From CAYXOX01 sp964466745 (GTDB taxonomy: Bacteria > Pseudomonadota > Alphaproteobacteria > Rhodobacterales > Rhodobacteraceae): a DNA stretch of 51,474 bases. The first letter of the stretch is position 1, and each line of letters opens with the position of its first letter. Positions 25,885 to 34,358 of this stretch are shown here, piece by piece. A program made the translations under genes and the position numbers. The notes beneath the pieces are model-generated. The model was not told the DNA's origin and searched no databases. It was given only the letters and a program-made list of their open reading frames with translations. The stretch is from contig CAYXOX010000008.1 of the NCBI GenBank assembly GCA_964466745.1, positions 1 to 51,474 of the forward strand. The letters are read 5' to 3'.

Positions 25885-26981
25885 GCCGCGTCCTTCGCGC
25901 CGGTGTCCACCGGCAAGCCGGTTTCGGGGTCGAAGACCAGCGCATGGGAGGTGTCGAACGCAGCGTGGAGCACCTCGCCCACCGAGGCCGAGAACGCGGC
26001 GCCCGCCGTCAGCCGGACGCGCCCGTGATCCTCGTTGTCAGCCACGACGACGGTCTCGTTGCCGAGATGCTCCACCGCGTAGACCGTCACGGGAAGTGCC
26101 TCGGGGCCCGCCGCCCCGACGTGCATCATGTGCGGCCGGATGGCCAGCGTCGCCCGGTCGCGCGGCGCGGCGCGGGCCGCCTCCCCCTCCAGCGGCAGGC
26201 GCAGCGCGCCGCGCCGGAACAGGCGCTTGCCGCCCTCCTCCACGATCGCGCCCTCGAGGAAGTTCATCGGAGGCGTTCCGACGAAACCGGCCACGAAGAG
26301 GTTGGCGGGCCGGTTGTAGATCTCGACCGGCGTGCCGATCTGCTGCAGGGCACCGTCGCGCATCACGCCGATCCGGTCGCCCATGGTCATCGCCTCCACC
26401 TGGTCGTGGGTGACGAAGATCATGGTGGTGCGGAACCGCTTCTGCAGGTTCACCAGCTCCGCGCGGAGCGTCAGCCGCAGCGCCGCGTCGAGCGCCGAAA
26501 GCGGCTCGTCCAGCAGGAAGCAGCGCGGCTCGCGCACGATGGCCTTCGCAGTGGCGACGCGCTGCCGTTCGCCGCCCGAAAGCTGCGAGGGCAGTTTCTC
26601 CAGCAGGTGGGTGACGTTGACGGTTGCGGCGGCCTGGTCGATCCGCTTCTCGATCTCGGCGTTCGACAGCCCCGACCGCTTGAGGCTCATGAAGATGTTC
26701 CGCCGAGCCGACATGTGCGGGTAGAGCATCGACGACTGGAAGACCATCGCGATGTTGCGCTCGTGGGGCTGCAGCGTGGTAACGTCGGTGCCGTCGAAGA
26801 GGATGCGCCCGCTGCTTACGTCGGTGAGGCCCGCGATCATGTTCATCGTCGTCGTCTTGCCGCAACCCGACGGGCCGAGAAGCACCAGAAGCTCGCCATC
26901 GTCGATCACCATGTCGAGGTTCTTGACCGCGTGCTGTTCGCCATAGGTCTTGACGACGTTCTGAAGTTCGATGCGTGCCAC
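25881..26981 (-). CDS. Maltose/glycerol-phosphate-type ABC transporter ATPase (MalK/UgpC type)
   Basis: 366 aa. Walker A GPSGCGKTTTMN, Q-loop MVFQSSMLYPHMSA, signature LSGGERQRVATAKAIV, Walker B CFLLDEPLSALD and H-loop FVTHDQVEA are intact. A C-terminal TOBE/OB regulatory domain follows (from about residue 240). The GTG start at 26981 is preceded by GGAGAGAG. One ATPase for two permeases implies a homodimer, as in MalK. It lies 15 nt after the second permease gene. Confidence 0.92.
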   Translation of the reverse strand: MARIELQNVVKTYGEQHAVKNLDMVIDDGELLVLLGPSGCGKTTTMNMIAGLTDVSSGRILFDGTDVTTLQPHERNIAMVFQSSMLYPHMSARRNIFMSLKRSGLSNAEIEKRIDQAAATVNVTHLLEKLPSQLSGGERQRVATAKAIVREPRCFLLDEPLSALDAALRLTLRAELVNLQKRFRTTMIFVTHDQVEAMTMGDRIGVMRDGALQQIGTPVEIYNRPANLFVAGFVGTPPMNFLEGAIVEEGGKRLFRRGALRLPLEGEAARAAPRDRATLAIRPHMMHVGAAGPEALPVTVYAVEHLGNETVVVADNEDHGRVRLTAGAAFSASVGEVLHAAFDTSHALVFDPETGLPVDTGAKDAA

Positions 26982-26996
26982 GAAATCTCTCTCCGG

Positions 26997-27851
26997 TCAG
27001 ACGAAGTTCATCTCAGCGATGTGCTTCTGCAGGAAGAACGCGATCAGGAACGGCGGCAGCAGGCTGATGAGCAGGCTGGCCGCGAGATGCCCCGGCTCGG
27101 GCACCTGGAACAGGAAGCCCGACATCGCGGCAGGCAGGGTCACCGCGTTGGAGCCGGTGACGAGGACTTGCGCGTAGACATATTCGTTCCAGGCGAACAG
27201 GAAGGCGATCACGGCAGCCACCAGGATGCCGCTGCGCGCCATGGGCACCATGATCCGCGCGAAGATGTAGAGGCGCGAGAACCCGTCGATCCGGCCCAGC
27301 TGCTCGATCGGCGGCATGTTGCGGAAAAACCCGATCAGCACCCAGGCGACGATGGGAATGGTGATCGTCAGCGTGATGATGATCAGCCCGCCGAGCGTGC
27401 CCACGAGATCGAGCTGCACGTAGAGCACGTAGAACGGGATGAGCGTGGACACCGGCGGCAGCGAGACCGAAAGCAGGACCGCCGCCAGCAGCTTGCCCTT
27501 GGCGGGGAACTCCAGCCGCGCGAAGACATAGGCCAGCGGTGTGACGACGAAGATCGTCACCAGGGTCACGACGGACGACACGATCAGGCTGTTGCGCAGG
27601 CCCAGCACGATCTGCCGCGCCTGCCCCGAGGCGGGCACCACGGTACCGTCGGGGAGCGTGTAGTCGCGCCCGAAGATGTTGTAGAAGGAGGCGAGGTTCG
27701 GCTCAGGCGGGAAGAGAAGCGGCGGAAAGCGCGAAATCTCGGTTTTCGTCATGAACGCGAACTTGACCGTCCAGTACATCGGGATGAACGTCCACAGCAG
27801 CGCGATCGCCACTGCCAGGATGAACCAGATGCTGATGCGCGTGCCGCTCAT
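26997..27851 (-). CDS. Maltose-type ABC transporter permease (MalG/UgpE type)
   Basis: 284 aa with about six membrane segments, starting with ISIWFILAVAIALLWTFIPM. The EAA loop is visible as EQLGRIDGFSRLYIFARIMV, ending at the PMARSG turn. The segment KTEISRFPPLLFPPEPNL after the first span is typical of MalG-type subunits. The ATG at 27851 overlaps the stop of the partner permease (ATGA). It forms the channel with that partner. Confidence 0.92.
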   Translation of the reverse strand: MSGTRISIWFILAVAIALLWTFIPMYWTVKFAFMTKTEISRFPPLLFPPEPNLASFYNIFGRDYTLPDGTVVPASGQARQIVLGLRNSLIVSSVVTLVTIFVVTPLAYVFARLEFPAKGKLLAAVLLSVSLPPVSTLIPFYVLYVQLDLVGTLGGLIIITLTITIPIVAWVLIGFFRNMPPIEQLGRIDGFSRLYIFARIMVPMARSGILVAAVIAFLFAWNEYVYAQVLVTGSNAVTLPAAMSGFLFQVPEPGHLAASLLISLLPPFLIAFFLQKHIAEMNFV

Positions 27852-28777
27852 CGCCGGGACTCCACCCTGCCCCAGGTAAGCACGATCGCGCCGGTGGTGC
27901 CGATGATCAGCGCCAGCAGGTAGAACGACATCGCCGCCCCGTAGCCCAGATCGAGGTTCTGGAAGCTCGTCCGGTAGAGAACGTAGGTCAAGACGGAAGA
28001 GGCGCTTCCCGGCCCGCCCTGCGTTGCCGTGAAGATGTAGTCGAACGTCTTGATGGCGAGCACGGTGATGATGCAAGTGAAGACGAAAAGCGTGAAGCGC
28101 AGCGGCGGCAGCGTGACGTGCAGGAAGGTCTCGAAGCGGGACATGCGGTCGAGCTTGGCGAGGTCGTAGAGGCGCGGCGGGGTGGTGAGCATGTTGGCCA
28201 GCAGGAAGAATGCCACCAGCGGCGCCATGTTCCAGGCCGCGCCGAGCGCGAGGAACTCGATCACGAAGGCCTGGGTGATGAGATTGACCGTGGCCTCGCT
28301 GCCGAAGCTGTTGGCCAGCGCGGTGCCGAGGCCCGTCTGGCCGCGCCCGAGATAGGCGAAAAAGATCCCCGCGCCGTAGGGCGAGACGGCCCAGGGCAGG
28401 ATCACGAGCGCGCGCATCCAGCGCCAGCGCGGCGCAAGATCACGCACCACCAGCGCCAGCATCATCCCGATGCCGAGCGTCATGACGATGGTCATGACGG
28501 TGAAGCGCAGGGTGAGCAGCGCTCCCTGCCAGAAACGATCGTCGCCCAGCGCCTTGGCGTAGTTCTCGAGGCCGATCCACTCCGCCGAGTAGCCGCCGAA
28601 GAAGCGGACATCGCGGAACGACAGATCAAGGGAATAGGCGAGCGGATAGGCGATGACGAGCACGAGGAAGACGAGCACCGGCACGGTCACCACCAGGGCG
28701 AACTGAAGGTTGCTCAATTCACCGCGGCGCTTGCGCGCACTCCTCGGCACTGACCCGTCCCTGGCCGACTCGCTCAT
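27848..28777 (-). CDS. Maltose-type ABC transporter permease (MalF/UgpA type)
   Basis: 309 aa with six predicted membrane segments (the first is ALVVTVPVLVFLVLVIAYPL). The EAA loop lies around LYDLAKLDRMSRFETFLHVT, followed by LPPLRF. GLENYAKALGDDRFWQG is the usual conserved stretch after the first span. It begins 105 nt after the binding-protein stop; a perfect 12-bp stem-loop lies in that gap. It overlaps the next permease by 4 nt. Confidence 0.92.
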   Translation of the reverse strand: MSESARDGSVPRSARKRRGELSNLQFALVVTVPVLVFLVLVIAYPLAYSLDLSFRDVRFFGGYSAEWIGLENYAKALGDDRFWQGALLTLRFTVMTIVMTLGIGMMLALVVRDLAPRWRWMRALVILPWAVSPYGAGIFFAYLGRGQTGLGTALANSFGSEATVNLITQAFVIEFLALGAAWNMAPLVAFFLLANMLTTPPRLYDLAKLDRMSRFETFLHVTLPPLRFTLFVFTCIITVLAIKTFDYIFTATQGGPGSASSVLTYVLYRTSFQNLDLGYGAAMSFYLLALIIGTTGAIVLTWGRVESRR

Positions 28778-28845
28778 GCGGCTGCCCTGCCCCCGTTTGC
28801 CTTCGCGCAGGCGTCTTAGGCCTTCGCCCCGCGCCTTTCGCAGTT

Positions 28846-28875
28846 GCGCGGGGCGGCGTCGCAGCCGCCCCGCGC
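28846..28875 (-). promoter_or_regulatory. Stem-loop directly after binding-protein gene (12-bp stem)
   Basis: A perfect inverted repeat: GCGCGGGGCGGC, loop GTCGCA, GCCGCCCCGCGC. It begins 7 nt after the binding-protein stop and precedes the permease genes. No T-run follows. It parallels the structures at 4943-4969 and 9882-9947 and matches the known malE-malF arrangement, where intergenic structures keep binding-protein mRNA more abundant than permease mRNA. Confidence 0.65.
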
Positions 28876-28882
28876 GAGCCTA

Positions 28883-30265
28883 TCAGATATTGTAGCGGTC
28901 GTTGAGGCGCGCGATCTCGGCGTTGGCTTCTTCGATCAATTGCTCCACCGGCTCGTCGTTCTGGAGGAACGAGAACAGCGCCTCGCGAAGCCAGGTGTTG
29001 AACTCCTCCGACCACACCACGTTCCACACGCCCTTGGGGTAGGGCGTCTTGGAGTAGACATCGAGGATCGTGTCGTAGTCCTCCGCCCGTGCGACCGATG
29101 CCTGGATCGTCTCGCGGGCGAGATCGCTTTCCATCACGGGGCGATAGGCCGAGAAGAGCATGTTCTCGGCCAGCCAGCGGTTGGCCACGGCGAATTCGCC
29201 GTTCTCGTCCTTGTAGCCGTACCAGGAGGTGAAGCGCTGGACATCGGCCGTTGCCGCGGCGGAGCGGTCGCGGCTCGTCATCAGGTACATCGCGCTGTCG
29301 ATGAGGCCCCAGCTCTGCTGCGTTGCGGGCAGCAGCGTGATGCTGCCGGCGACATCGGCGGACTGGGCCGGATCGTTGAACGTCTTGATATCGTACATCT
29401 GCTGGGGGCTGAACACGTAGCGGCCCGAGCGGAACGCATCGATGTAGGCGGCCTCGTTGTACGAAAGCACTTCCTCGGGAACGAGGCCCGAGTTCCAGAG
29501 CCGCTTCCACGCCTCGAGCGTCGCGCCGGCCGGCCCGTCCACGGTGAGCATGGGCTGGTGGGTTTCGGCGTCGGCCACCTGGCCGCCACGGTTCATCACC
29601 TCGAAGATGAAGCCCCAGCTGATGCCGAACCATTCGGCGAACCAGTGCGGCAGGATCGGGTTAGCGATGCCGGCCTCGTTGAGCGCGTAGACGGCCTCGT
29701 AGAGCTCGTCCCAGGTCTGCGGGAGAGTGGAGGTATCGTAGCCCACCTCTTCCATGCGCGCGAGGTTGGCCAGCAGCGTGCCCCGCACCGAAACGAAGTA
29801 GCTCAGGCCGAGAAGCTGGCCGTTGGCCGACCATGCCTCGCGGATGTTGTCATACATCGAGTCGGCGATTTCCTGGGCGTTGGGAAGATCCGAGGCCGGC
29901 ATCACCCAGCCGCCGCCGGTATACCGCACAGCGCTCGAGGGGTTCGCGTAGAGCACGTCGAGGTCGCCGTTCGCGATCAGCGTGGTTTCCATGATCGAGG
30001 GGTAATCGCCGGTGACGGTCGCGTAGTCGACCGAGCCGCCCATGCGCTCGTTGTAGGCATCGACGTTGCTCTGCACGACATCGGTGCGGAACTGCCAGCC
30101 ACGGAAATAGATCTGTTCACCCGACTGGGCCGACAGATCGAAATCCTGGGCCCGCGCGGCCGTCGCAGAGAACAGGCCGGATCCGAGCGCGGTTGTCCCG
30201 AGAAGCGCGGCCGATCCCGCGCCCAGGAACCCGCGCCGCGACACTGCGTTGGGTTTTTCAGTCAT
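28883..30265 (-). CDS. Periplasmic sugar-binding protein (SBP family 1)
   Basis: 460 aa. A twin-arginine signal is evident: SRRGFLGAGSAALLG, then a cleavage site near TAARAQD, suggesting export of the folded protein. The mature part has family 1 features (EQIYFRGWQFRTDVV, DLDVLYANPSSAVRY, GLSYFVSVRGTLLANLARME, PQTWDELYEAVYAL). GGGAG and AAGG precede the ATG at 30265; a longer reading lacks this. It heads the maltose-type ABC operon. The ligand is probably a sugar or a glycoconjugate. Confidence 0.92.
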   Translation of the reverse strand: MTEKPNAVSRRGFLGAGSAALLGTTALGSGLFSATAARAQDFDLSAQSGEQIYFRGWQFRTDVVQSNVDAYNERMGGSVDYATVTGDYPSIMETTLIANGDLDVLYANPSSAVRYTGGGWVMPASDLPNAQEIADSMYDNIREAWSANGQLLGLSYFVSVRGTLLANLARMEEVGYDTSTLPQTWDELYEAVYALNEAGIANPILPHWFAEWFGISWGFIFEVMNRGGQVADAETHQPMLTVDGPAGATLEAWKRLWNSGLVPEEVLSYNEAAYIDAFRSGRYVFSPQQMYDIKTFNDPAQSADVAGSITLLPATQQSWGLIDSAMYLMTSRDRSAAATADVQRFTSWYGYKDENGEFAVANRWLAENMLFSAYRPVMESDLARETIQASVARAEDYDTILDVYSKTPYPKGVWNVVWSEEFNTWLREALFSFLQNDEPVEQLIEEANAEIARLNDRYNI

Positions 30266-30623
30266 CCTTGTCTCCCATGTTGGCGAACGCACGCGCGCCG
30301 CTGACCGTAAGTGCATTCCGGGCTCGTCACGCGCCGGATGCCTCCGGGCGAGCGGCCCATGTGTTCTTATGTGTTTGAGTTAGGACTCGATTTTGAAGCC
30401 GGTCAAGCGGGATTTTACCGGCGAGGCCAGCGCTGCAAGCCGGAGGAGATCGCGCAAATAATTGCCTGGCATGAAGAAATATCGGAAAGGGCTTTCTCCC
30501 TGGCGGCAGAAACCGACCGCCGGCGGGCGCGGCCCGCTGCGGTTCAGAGGCGTCTTCCGCACTTGTACTTGCGTTTGTTTTTGTTCGTTGTAGCGTCGGT
30601 TCGGCAGCAGGGAGGAACAGCGG
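30266..30623. promoter_or_regulatory. Divergent promoter region between ABC operon and oxidoreductase gene; no gene
   Basis: 358 bp without a credible gene. Two T/G-rich elements stand out in otherwise GC-rich DNA: TTCTTATGTGTTTG (30364-30377), 99 bp before the binding-protein start, and a 25-bp stretch rich in TTGT/TTTG repeats (30563-30587), about 37 bp before the oxidoreductase start. They resemble each other and elements at 23904-23915 and 40025-40044, so may be operators for the DeoR-family repressor (inference). Confidence 0.4.
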
Positions 30624-31637
30624 ATGGCACCGATACGGCTGGGAATTGTCGGCGCGGGATTCATGGGGCAGTTCCATGCCCGCTGCGCGCAGGGGCTGGA
30701 GACGGCCGAGCTTACGGCGATCGTGGACATGGACGCCGAACTGGGCGCGCGTATCGCCGCAGACCATGGCGCCCGCCACTACGCGGATGTGGATGCGGCG
30801 CTCGCGGCCGATGCCGCCGACGCCTACATCGTCGTGCTGCCCGACCGGCACCATCGCGAGGCGACCGTGCGCCTTCTCGAGGCCGGGCGGCCGGTGCTTG
30901 TGGAAAAGCCCATGGCCCACCAGCTTGAGGATGCCCGCGCGATGGCCGCGGCCGCGGATGGCGGCGCCCGGCTGATGGTGGCGCAGATCCTGCGCTTCGA
31001 TCCGCGCTACGTGGAGGCGGCCCGCACAGTGCGCGAGGGCCGCATCGGGCAGGTTCTGCACGGCTCTTCCGGCCGGCTGACCAACTCGGAGCTGGGCGAG
31101 CGGATGAACGGCGGCTCCTCGGTGTGCTTCTACCTCGGGGTGCACGACGTGGACGCGCTGCAATGGATCAGCGGCGAGCGTATCACGCGCGTTTACACCC
31201 GGGGCGTCTCCAAGCTGATGCCCTCGCGCGGCGTGCAGTCCGAGGACGCCTATTTCACAACCTGCGAGATGACGGGCGGCATGGTCGGCCAGCTCCATTT
31301 CGGCTGGACGCTGCCGGCCGGCATTCCCACCGGCATCTGGGCCCGGACCGAGATCATCGGCAGCGAGGGCATCGTGGACCTCGACGTGCGCGACCACGGG
31401 CTGCGGCTGCTGACGGGCGGCGCCTGGTCGCTGCCCGACGGGCTGCACTGGCCGGAGGTGAACGGGCGCATCATGGGCGATCTCTACGAGGAACAGCGCC
31501 ACTTCGTGCAGGCGTTGCGCGAAGACGCCGAGTTCGTCGTGCCCACGAAGGACGCGCTGCGCAACGTCGCCGTGAACGACGCGATCCTGCGTTCCGTCGC
31601 ATCGGGACAGCCCGAGGAGGTCGAGCAGATCGGCTAG
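30624..31637 (+). CDS. Gfo/Idh/MocA-family oxidoreductase
   Basis: 337 aa. The Rossmann motif is GIVGAGFMGQFHA at the very N-terminus, and PVLVEKPMAHQ is the EKP motif. GSSVCFYLGVHDVDALQW in the C-terminal domain resembles the inositol/sugar dehydrogenase active-site region (Asp-x-x-x-His variants). It probably oxidises a sugar or polyol, with NAD(P). A good ribosome binding site (GGGAGGAA) precedes the ATG. It is divergent from the ABC operon and distinct in sequence from the other family member in the window, so the two may act on different positions or substrates. Its stop codon shares a CTAG with the convergent M20 gene. Confidence 0.9.
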   Translation: MAPIRLGIVGAGFMGQFHARCAQGLETAELTAIVDMDAELGARIAADHGARHYADVDAALAADAADAYIVVLPDRHHREATVRLLEAGRPVLVEKPMAHQLEDARAMAAAADGGARLMVAQILRFDPRYVEAARTVREGRIGQVLHGSSGRLTNSELGERMNGGSSVCFYLGVHDVDALQWISGERITRVYTRGVSKLMPSRGVQSEDAYFTTCEMTGGMVGQLHFGWTLPAGIPTGIWARTEIIGSEGIVDLDVRDHGLRLLTGGAWSLPDGLHWPEVNGRIMGDLYEEQRHFVQALREDAEFVVPTKDALRNVAVNDAILRSVASGQPEEVEQIG

Positions 31638-32803
31638 GCGGGGCCGCCCCGGGCGAGATCGACGAGCATCCGGGCCGCCTGAACGACCTGCGCGACCTCG
31701 ACATGTTCGTCTGCGGTGTGCGCCTGGTCGATGCTGCCGGGGCCGAAGACGACCGTCGGGATGGCACCGTTGTTCACCAGCTTCGTCGCGTCCGACCCGT
31801 AGGGCACCCCGAGCGGCGCATCGGGCACCCCGTGCGCGCGGCACACCCGGCGCATGCGCGCCACGATCTCGGCCCCTTCCTCCACATCCATCGCCGAGGA
31901 ATCGACGAACGGCTCCCCCACCGAGACGGCGAGGCCGGGCATCCCGGCGGCGACGGCTTCGGCCTCGGCGGCGAAGACGCGGTAGACCTCGGCGGAGTCC
32001 TCGTGCGGCAGGTAGCGGTAATCGAAGCGCAGCGTGCATTCGGGCGGCACCGTGTTGGGGCCCGCGCCGCCATCGATGCCGGTGCACACCAGCGTCGCCG
32101 GACCGAGGAGGGGATGCGCATCCTGCCGACGTGCCATCGCCGCCTCGAACCTGTCGAGCAGCGCGCGCGCGGCGTCGATCGCGCTGAGCCCCTCTTCGGG
32201 GCGCGAGGTGTGCGCTGCACGGCCCGCGAGGGTCACGCGCCAGCGCAGGCAGCCCTTGCAGGCACGCACGACCTGCAAGCCCGTGGGCTCTCCGGCCACC
32301 CCCATCGCGTAGCGCTCGCCGCGGGCAATGTGGTGCAGCACCCCGCGAAAGGCGAACTCCTCGTCCGCGGCGGCAACGAAATCGACGGCGAATTCCCCCG
32401 GCTCACGCGCCAGCTCGCGCAGCGCCAGCAGGAAGGCGGCGAGACAGCCGCCGTCGTCCACCGCGCCCCGGCCGAACAGGCGCCCGTCGCGCAGGCTCGG
32501 CACGAAGGGCTCGGCCATCCCGGTAACCTGGACGGTATCGAGATGCCCCTCCCAGATCATCCGCCGCGGGCCCGTGCCGGCGACCCGGGCGATGAGGTTG
32601 GGCCGGCCGGGGAAGACCTCGTCCAGCTCCGCGTCGAGCCCGTTCTGGCCGAGCCAGCCGGCCAGCGCTTCCGCCAGCCGCGCCTCGCCGAACCATTCCT
32701 CCGGCTCGCCCGGCTCGCGGAAGGCGGGGTTCACCGAGGGGGTCGAAACGACGATCTCCAGAAGCCGCGTGGCCTCGGAAAGGGTGATCCCGGACTCTCC
32801 CAT
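31634..32803 (-). CDS. M20-family metallohydrolase (ArgE/DapE/carboxypeptidase type)
   Basis: 389 aa zinc-dependent amidohydrolase. Metal and catalytic residues are in place: WEGHLDTVQV (HxD), AVDDGGCLA (bridging Asp), AADEEFAF (catalytic Glu and metal Glu), GEPTGL, and DQAHTADEHVEV (last His ligand). The central dimerisation domain runs from about residue 175 to 285. It would hydrolyse an N-acyl or peptide-like amide bond in the cytoplasm. The ATG lies 2 nt after the SDR stop with no clear ribosome binding site, so translation is probably coupled. It is the last gene of the eight-gene operon and ends in a CTAG shared with the convergent gene. Confidence 0.9.
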   Translation of the reverse strand: MGESGITLSEATRLLEIVVSTPSVNPAFREPGEPEEWFGEARLAEALAGWLGQNGLDAELDEVFPGRPNLIARVAGTGPRRMIWEGHLDTVQVTGMAEPFVPSLRDGRLFGRGAVDDGGCLAAFLLALRELAREPGEFAVDFVAAADEEFAFRGVLHHIARGERYAMGVAGEPTGLQVVRACKGCLRWRVTLAGRAAHTSRPEEGLSAIDAARALLDRFEAAMARRQDAHPLLGPATLVCTGIDGGAGPNTVPPECTLRFDYRYLPHEDSAEVYRVFAAEAEAVAAGMPGLAVSVGEPFVDSSAMDVEEGAEIVARMRRVCRAHGVPDAPLGVPYGSDATKLVNNGAIPTVVFGPGSIDQAHTADEHVEVAQVVQAARMLVDLARGGPA

Positions 32804-32805
32804 CG

Positions 32806-33591
32806 TCAGCCCATGTAGACGCCGCCGGTGACGTTCACGCCCTGCCCCGTCATGAAGCGCGCACCGTCGGAGGCGAGAAAGACGACCACATCGGCCACGT
32901 CCTCGGGCTCTTCGAGGCGGCCGAGCGGCGTCTGGGCGATGTAGTCGGCGGTTACCTCGTCCGGGGTGATCCCCCGCAGCTTCGCCTCCCATGCGATCTC
33001 GCGCTCCTGCATCCCGGTTCGCACGAAACCCGGGCAGACGGCGTTCACACGGATGCCGGCAGGGGCCAGCTCGCGGGCGAGTGCCTGGGTCCAGCCCAGC
33101 ACGGCGAATTTAGAGGCCGAGTAGTGCGCGAGCAGCGGCGCGCCCACCTTGCCGGCGAGCGAGGCGGTGTTGACGATCACGCCCGCGCCTTCGGCCACGA
33201 AATGTCGGGCGGCCACCTGGTTGGTCAGGAAGACGCCCCGGGCGTTGACGCTCATGTTCGCGTCCCACTCCTCGTCGCTCAGATCGAGCGCGCGGTTCAT
33301 CGTCGAGACCCCCGCATTGGCGCACAGGATGTCGAGCCCGCCGAGCGCATCCATCGCCAGCGCGGTTCCGCGTTCCACCGAAGCGCGGTCGGTCACGTCC
33401 ATCTCCACCGCCGAGTGCCCCTCGCCCAGCGCGGCCGCTCGCGCGCGCGCGGCGCCAAGGTCGATGTCGGAGACGGCGACGCGCACGCCTTCCCGGGCCA
33501 GGGCCGCGCAGATGGCCGCCCCGATCCCCGTGGCCGCCCCGGTGACCAGCGCCCTGCGGCCCGCAAGCCCGCCCGAAGCCCCTACCAGCAT
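32806..33591 (-). CDS. Short-chain dehydrogenase/reductase
   Basis: 261 aa classical SDR. Cofactor motif TGAATGIGAA, structural NAG motif LCANAGVS, catalytic Ser in NTASLAGK and the YSASK motif (Tyr and Lys) are present; PGFVRTGM and DGARFMTGQGVNVTGG close the family pattern. The Asp after beta-2 (VSDIDL) suggests NAD preference. The ATG at 33591 has GGGGGA 5 nt upstream and overlaps the preceding SDR gene by 10 nt. With its neighbour it could carry out paired oxidations or an epimerisation through a keto intermediate. Confidence 0.9.
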   Translation of the reverse strand: MLVGASGGLAGRRALVTGAATGIGAAICAALAREGVRVAVSDIDLGAARARAAALGEGHSAVEMDVTDRASVERGTALAMDALGGLDILCANAGVSTMNRALDLSDEEWDANMSVNARGVFLTNQVAARHFVAEGAGVIVNTASLAGKVGAPLLAHYSASKFAVLGWTQALARELAPAGIRVNAVCPGFVRTGMQEREIAWEAKLRGITPDEVTADYIAQTPLGRLEEPEDVADVVVFLASDGARFMTGQGVNVTGGVYMG

Positions 33592-34358
33592 GTGTATCCC
33601 CCGTCGGCGAGCACGATGGAGCCGGTCATGTAGCTCGATGCGTCGGAGGCGAGGAACAGCATCACATGGGCGATTTCCTCGGGTGTTCCGAAACGCCCCA
33701 TCGGCGTGCTGTCCTGCCAGATCGGCAGCCATTCGGGGTTGGACATGCCGCGGCGCGTCATCTCGGTCATGACGTAGCCCGGGGCCACCGCGTTGACGCG
33801 GATGCCCTTCGGCGCCAGTTCGACGGCCAGCGACTTGACCATCTGGTGCACCGCGGCCTTCGAGGCGTTGTAGTGGGCCTGCGGCTGCGGCCGGTCGACG
33901 ATGAAGCCCGAATTCGAGCCGATCGCCACGATCGCCCCCCCGCCCTGCCCGGCCATGTGCCGCGCGGTGGCCTGCGCGACGTGGAACTGCGCGTTCACGT
34001 TCACCGCCATCACCCGCGCCCATTCCTCCGCGGGGATATCGAGCGCATCGGTGTTGGGGTTGATGCCCGTGCAGTTGAAGAGCACCGATACCGGCCCCAG
34101 CGCCTCCACCGCGGCGTCGACGGCGCGTTCCGCCGCGGCCGCATCGGCAAGATCGGCCTGCCAGGCCATGGCCCGGCGGCCGGTTCGCGCGGCGATGGCC
34201 TCGGCCGTCGCGCTGCCCTCGGGGCCGAGGATGTCGAGAATTGCGATGTCCGCGCCCGTCTCCGCGGCGAGGCCGGCCACGGCGGCGCCGATGCCGCGCG
34301 AGCCGCCCGCCACGATGGCCGTGCGCCCGGCCAGCCCGAAGCGATCAAGAACGCTCAT
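33582..34358 (-). CDS. Short-chain dehydrogenase/reductase
   Basis: 258 aa classical SDR: GGSRGIGAAV cofactor motif, ILDIL acidic residue after beta-2 (NAD type), NCTGINPN in place of the common NNAG, catalytic Ser in IGSNSGFIV and the YNASK motif. ASSYMTGSIVLADGGYTCW is the usual C-terminus. It is only moderately similar to the adjacent SDR, so the pair is not a recent duplication. The ATG overlaps the stop of the large formamidase-type subunit (ATGA). Confidence 0.9.
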   Translation of the reverse strand: MSVLDRFGLAGRTAIVAGGSRGIGAAVAGLAAETGADIAILDILGPEGSATAEAIAARTGRRAMAWQADLADAAAAERAVDAAVEALGPVSVLFNCTGINPNTDALDIPAEEWARVMAVNVNAQFHVAQATARHMAGQGGGAIVAIGSNSGFIVDRPQPQAHYNASKAAVHQMVKSLAVELAPKGIRVNAVAPGYVMTEMTRRGMSNPEWLPIWQDSTPMGRFGTPEEIAHVMLFLASDASSYMTGSIVLADGGYTCW

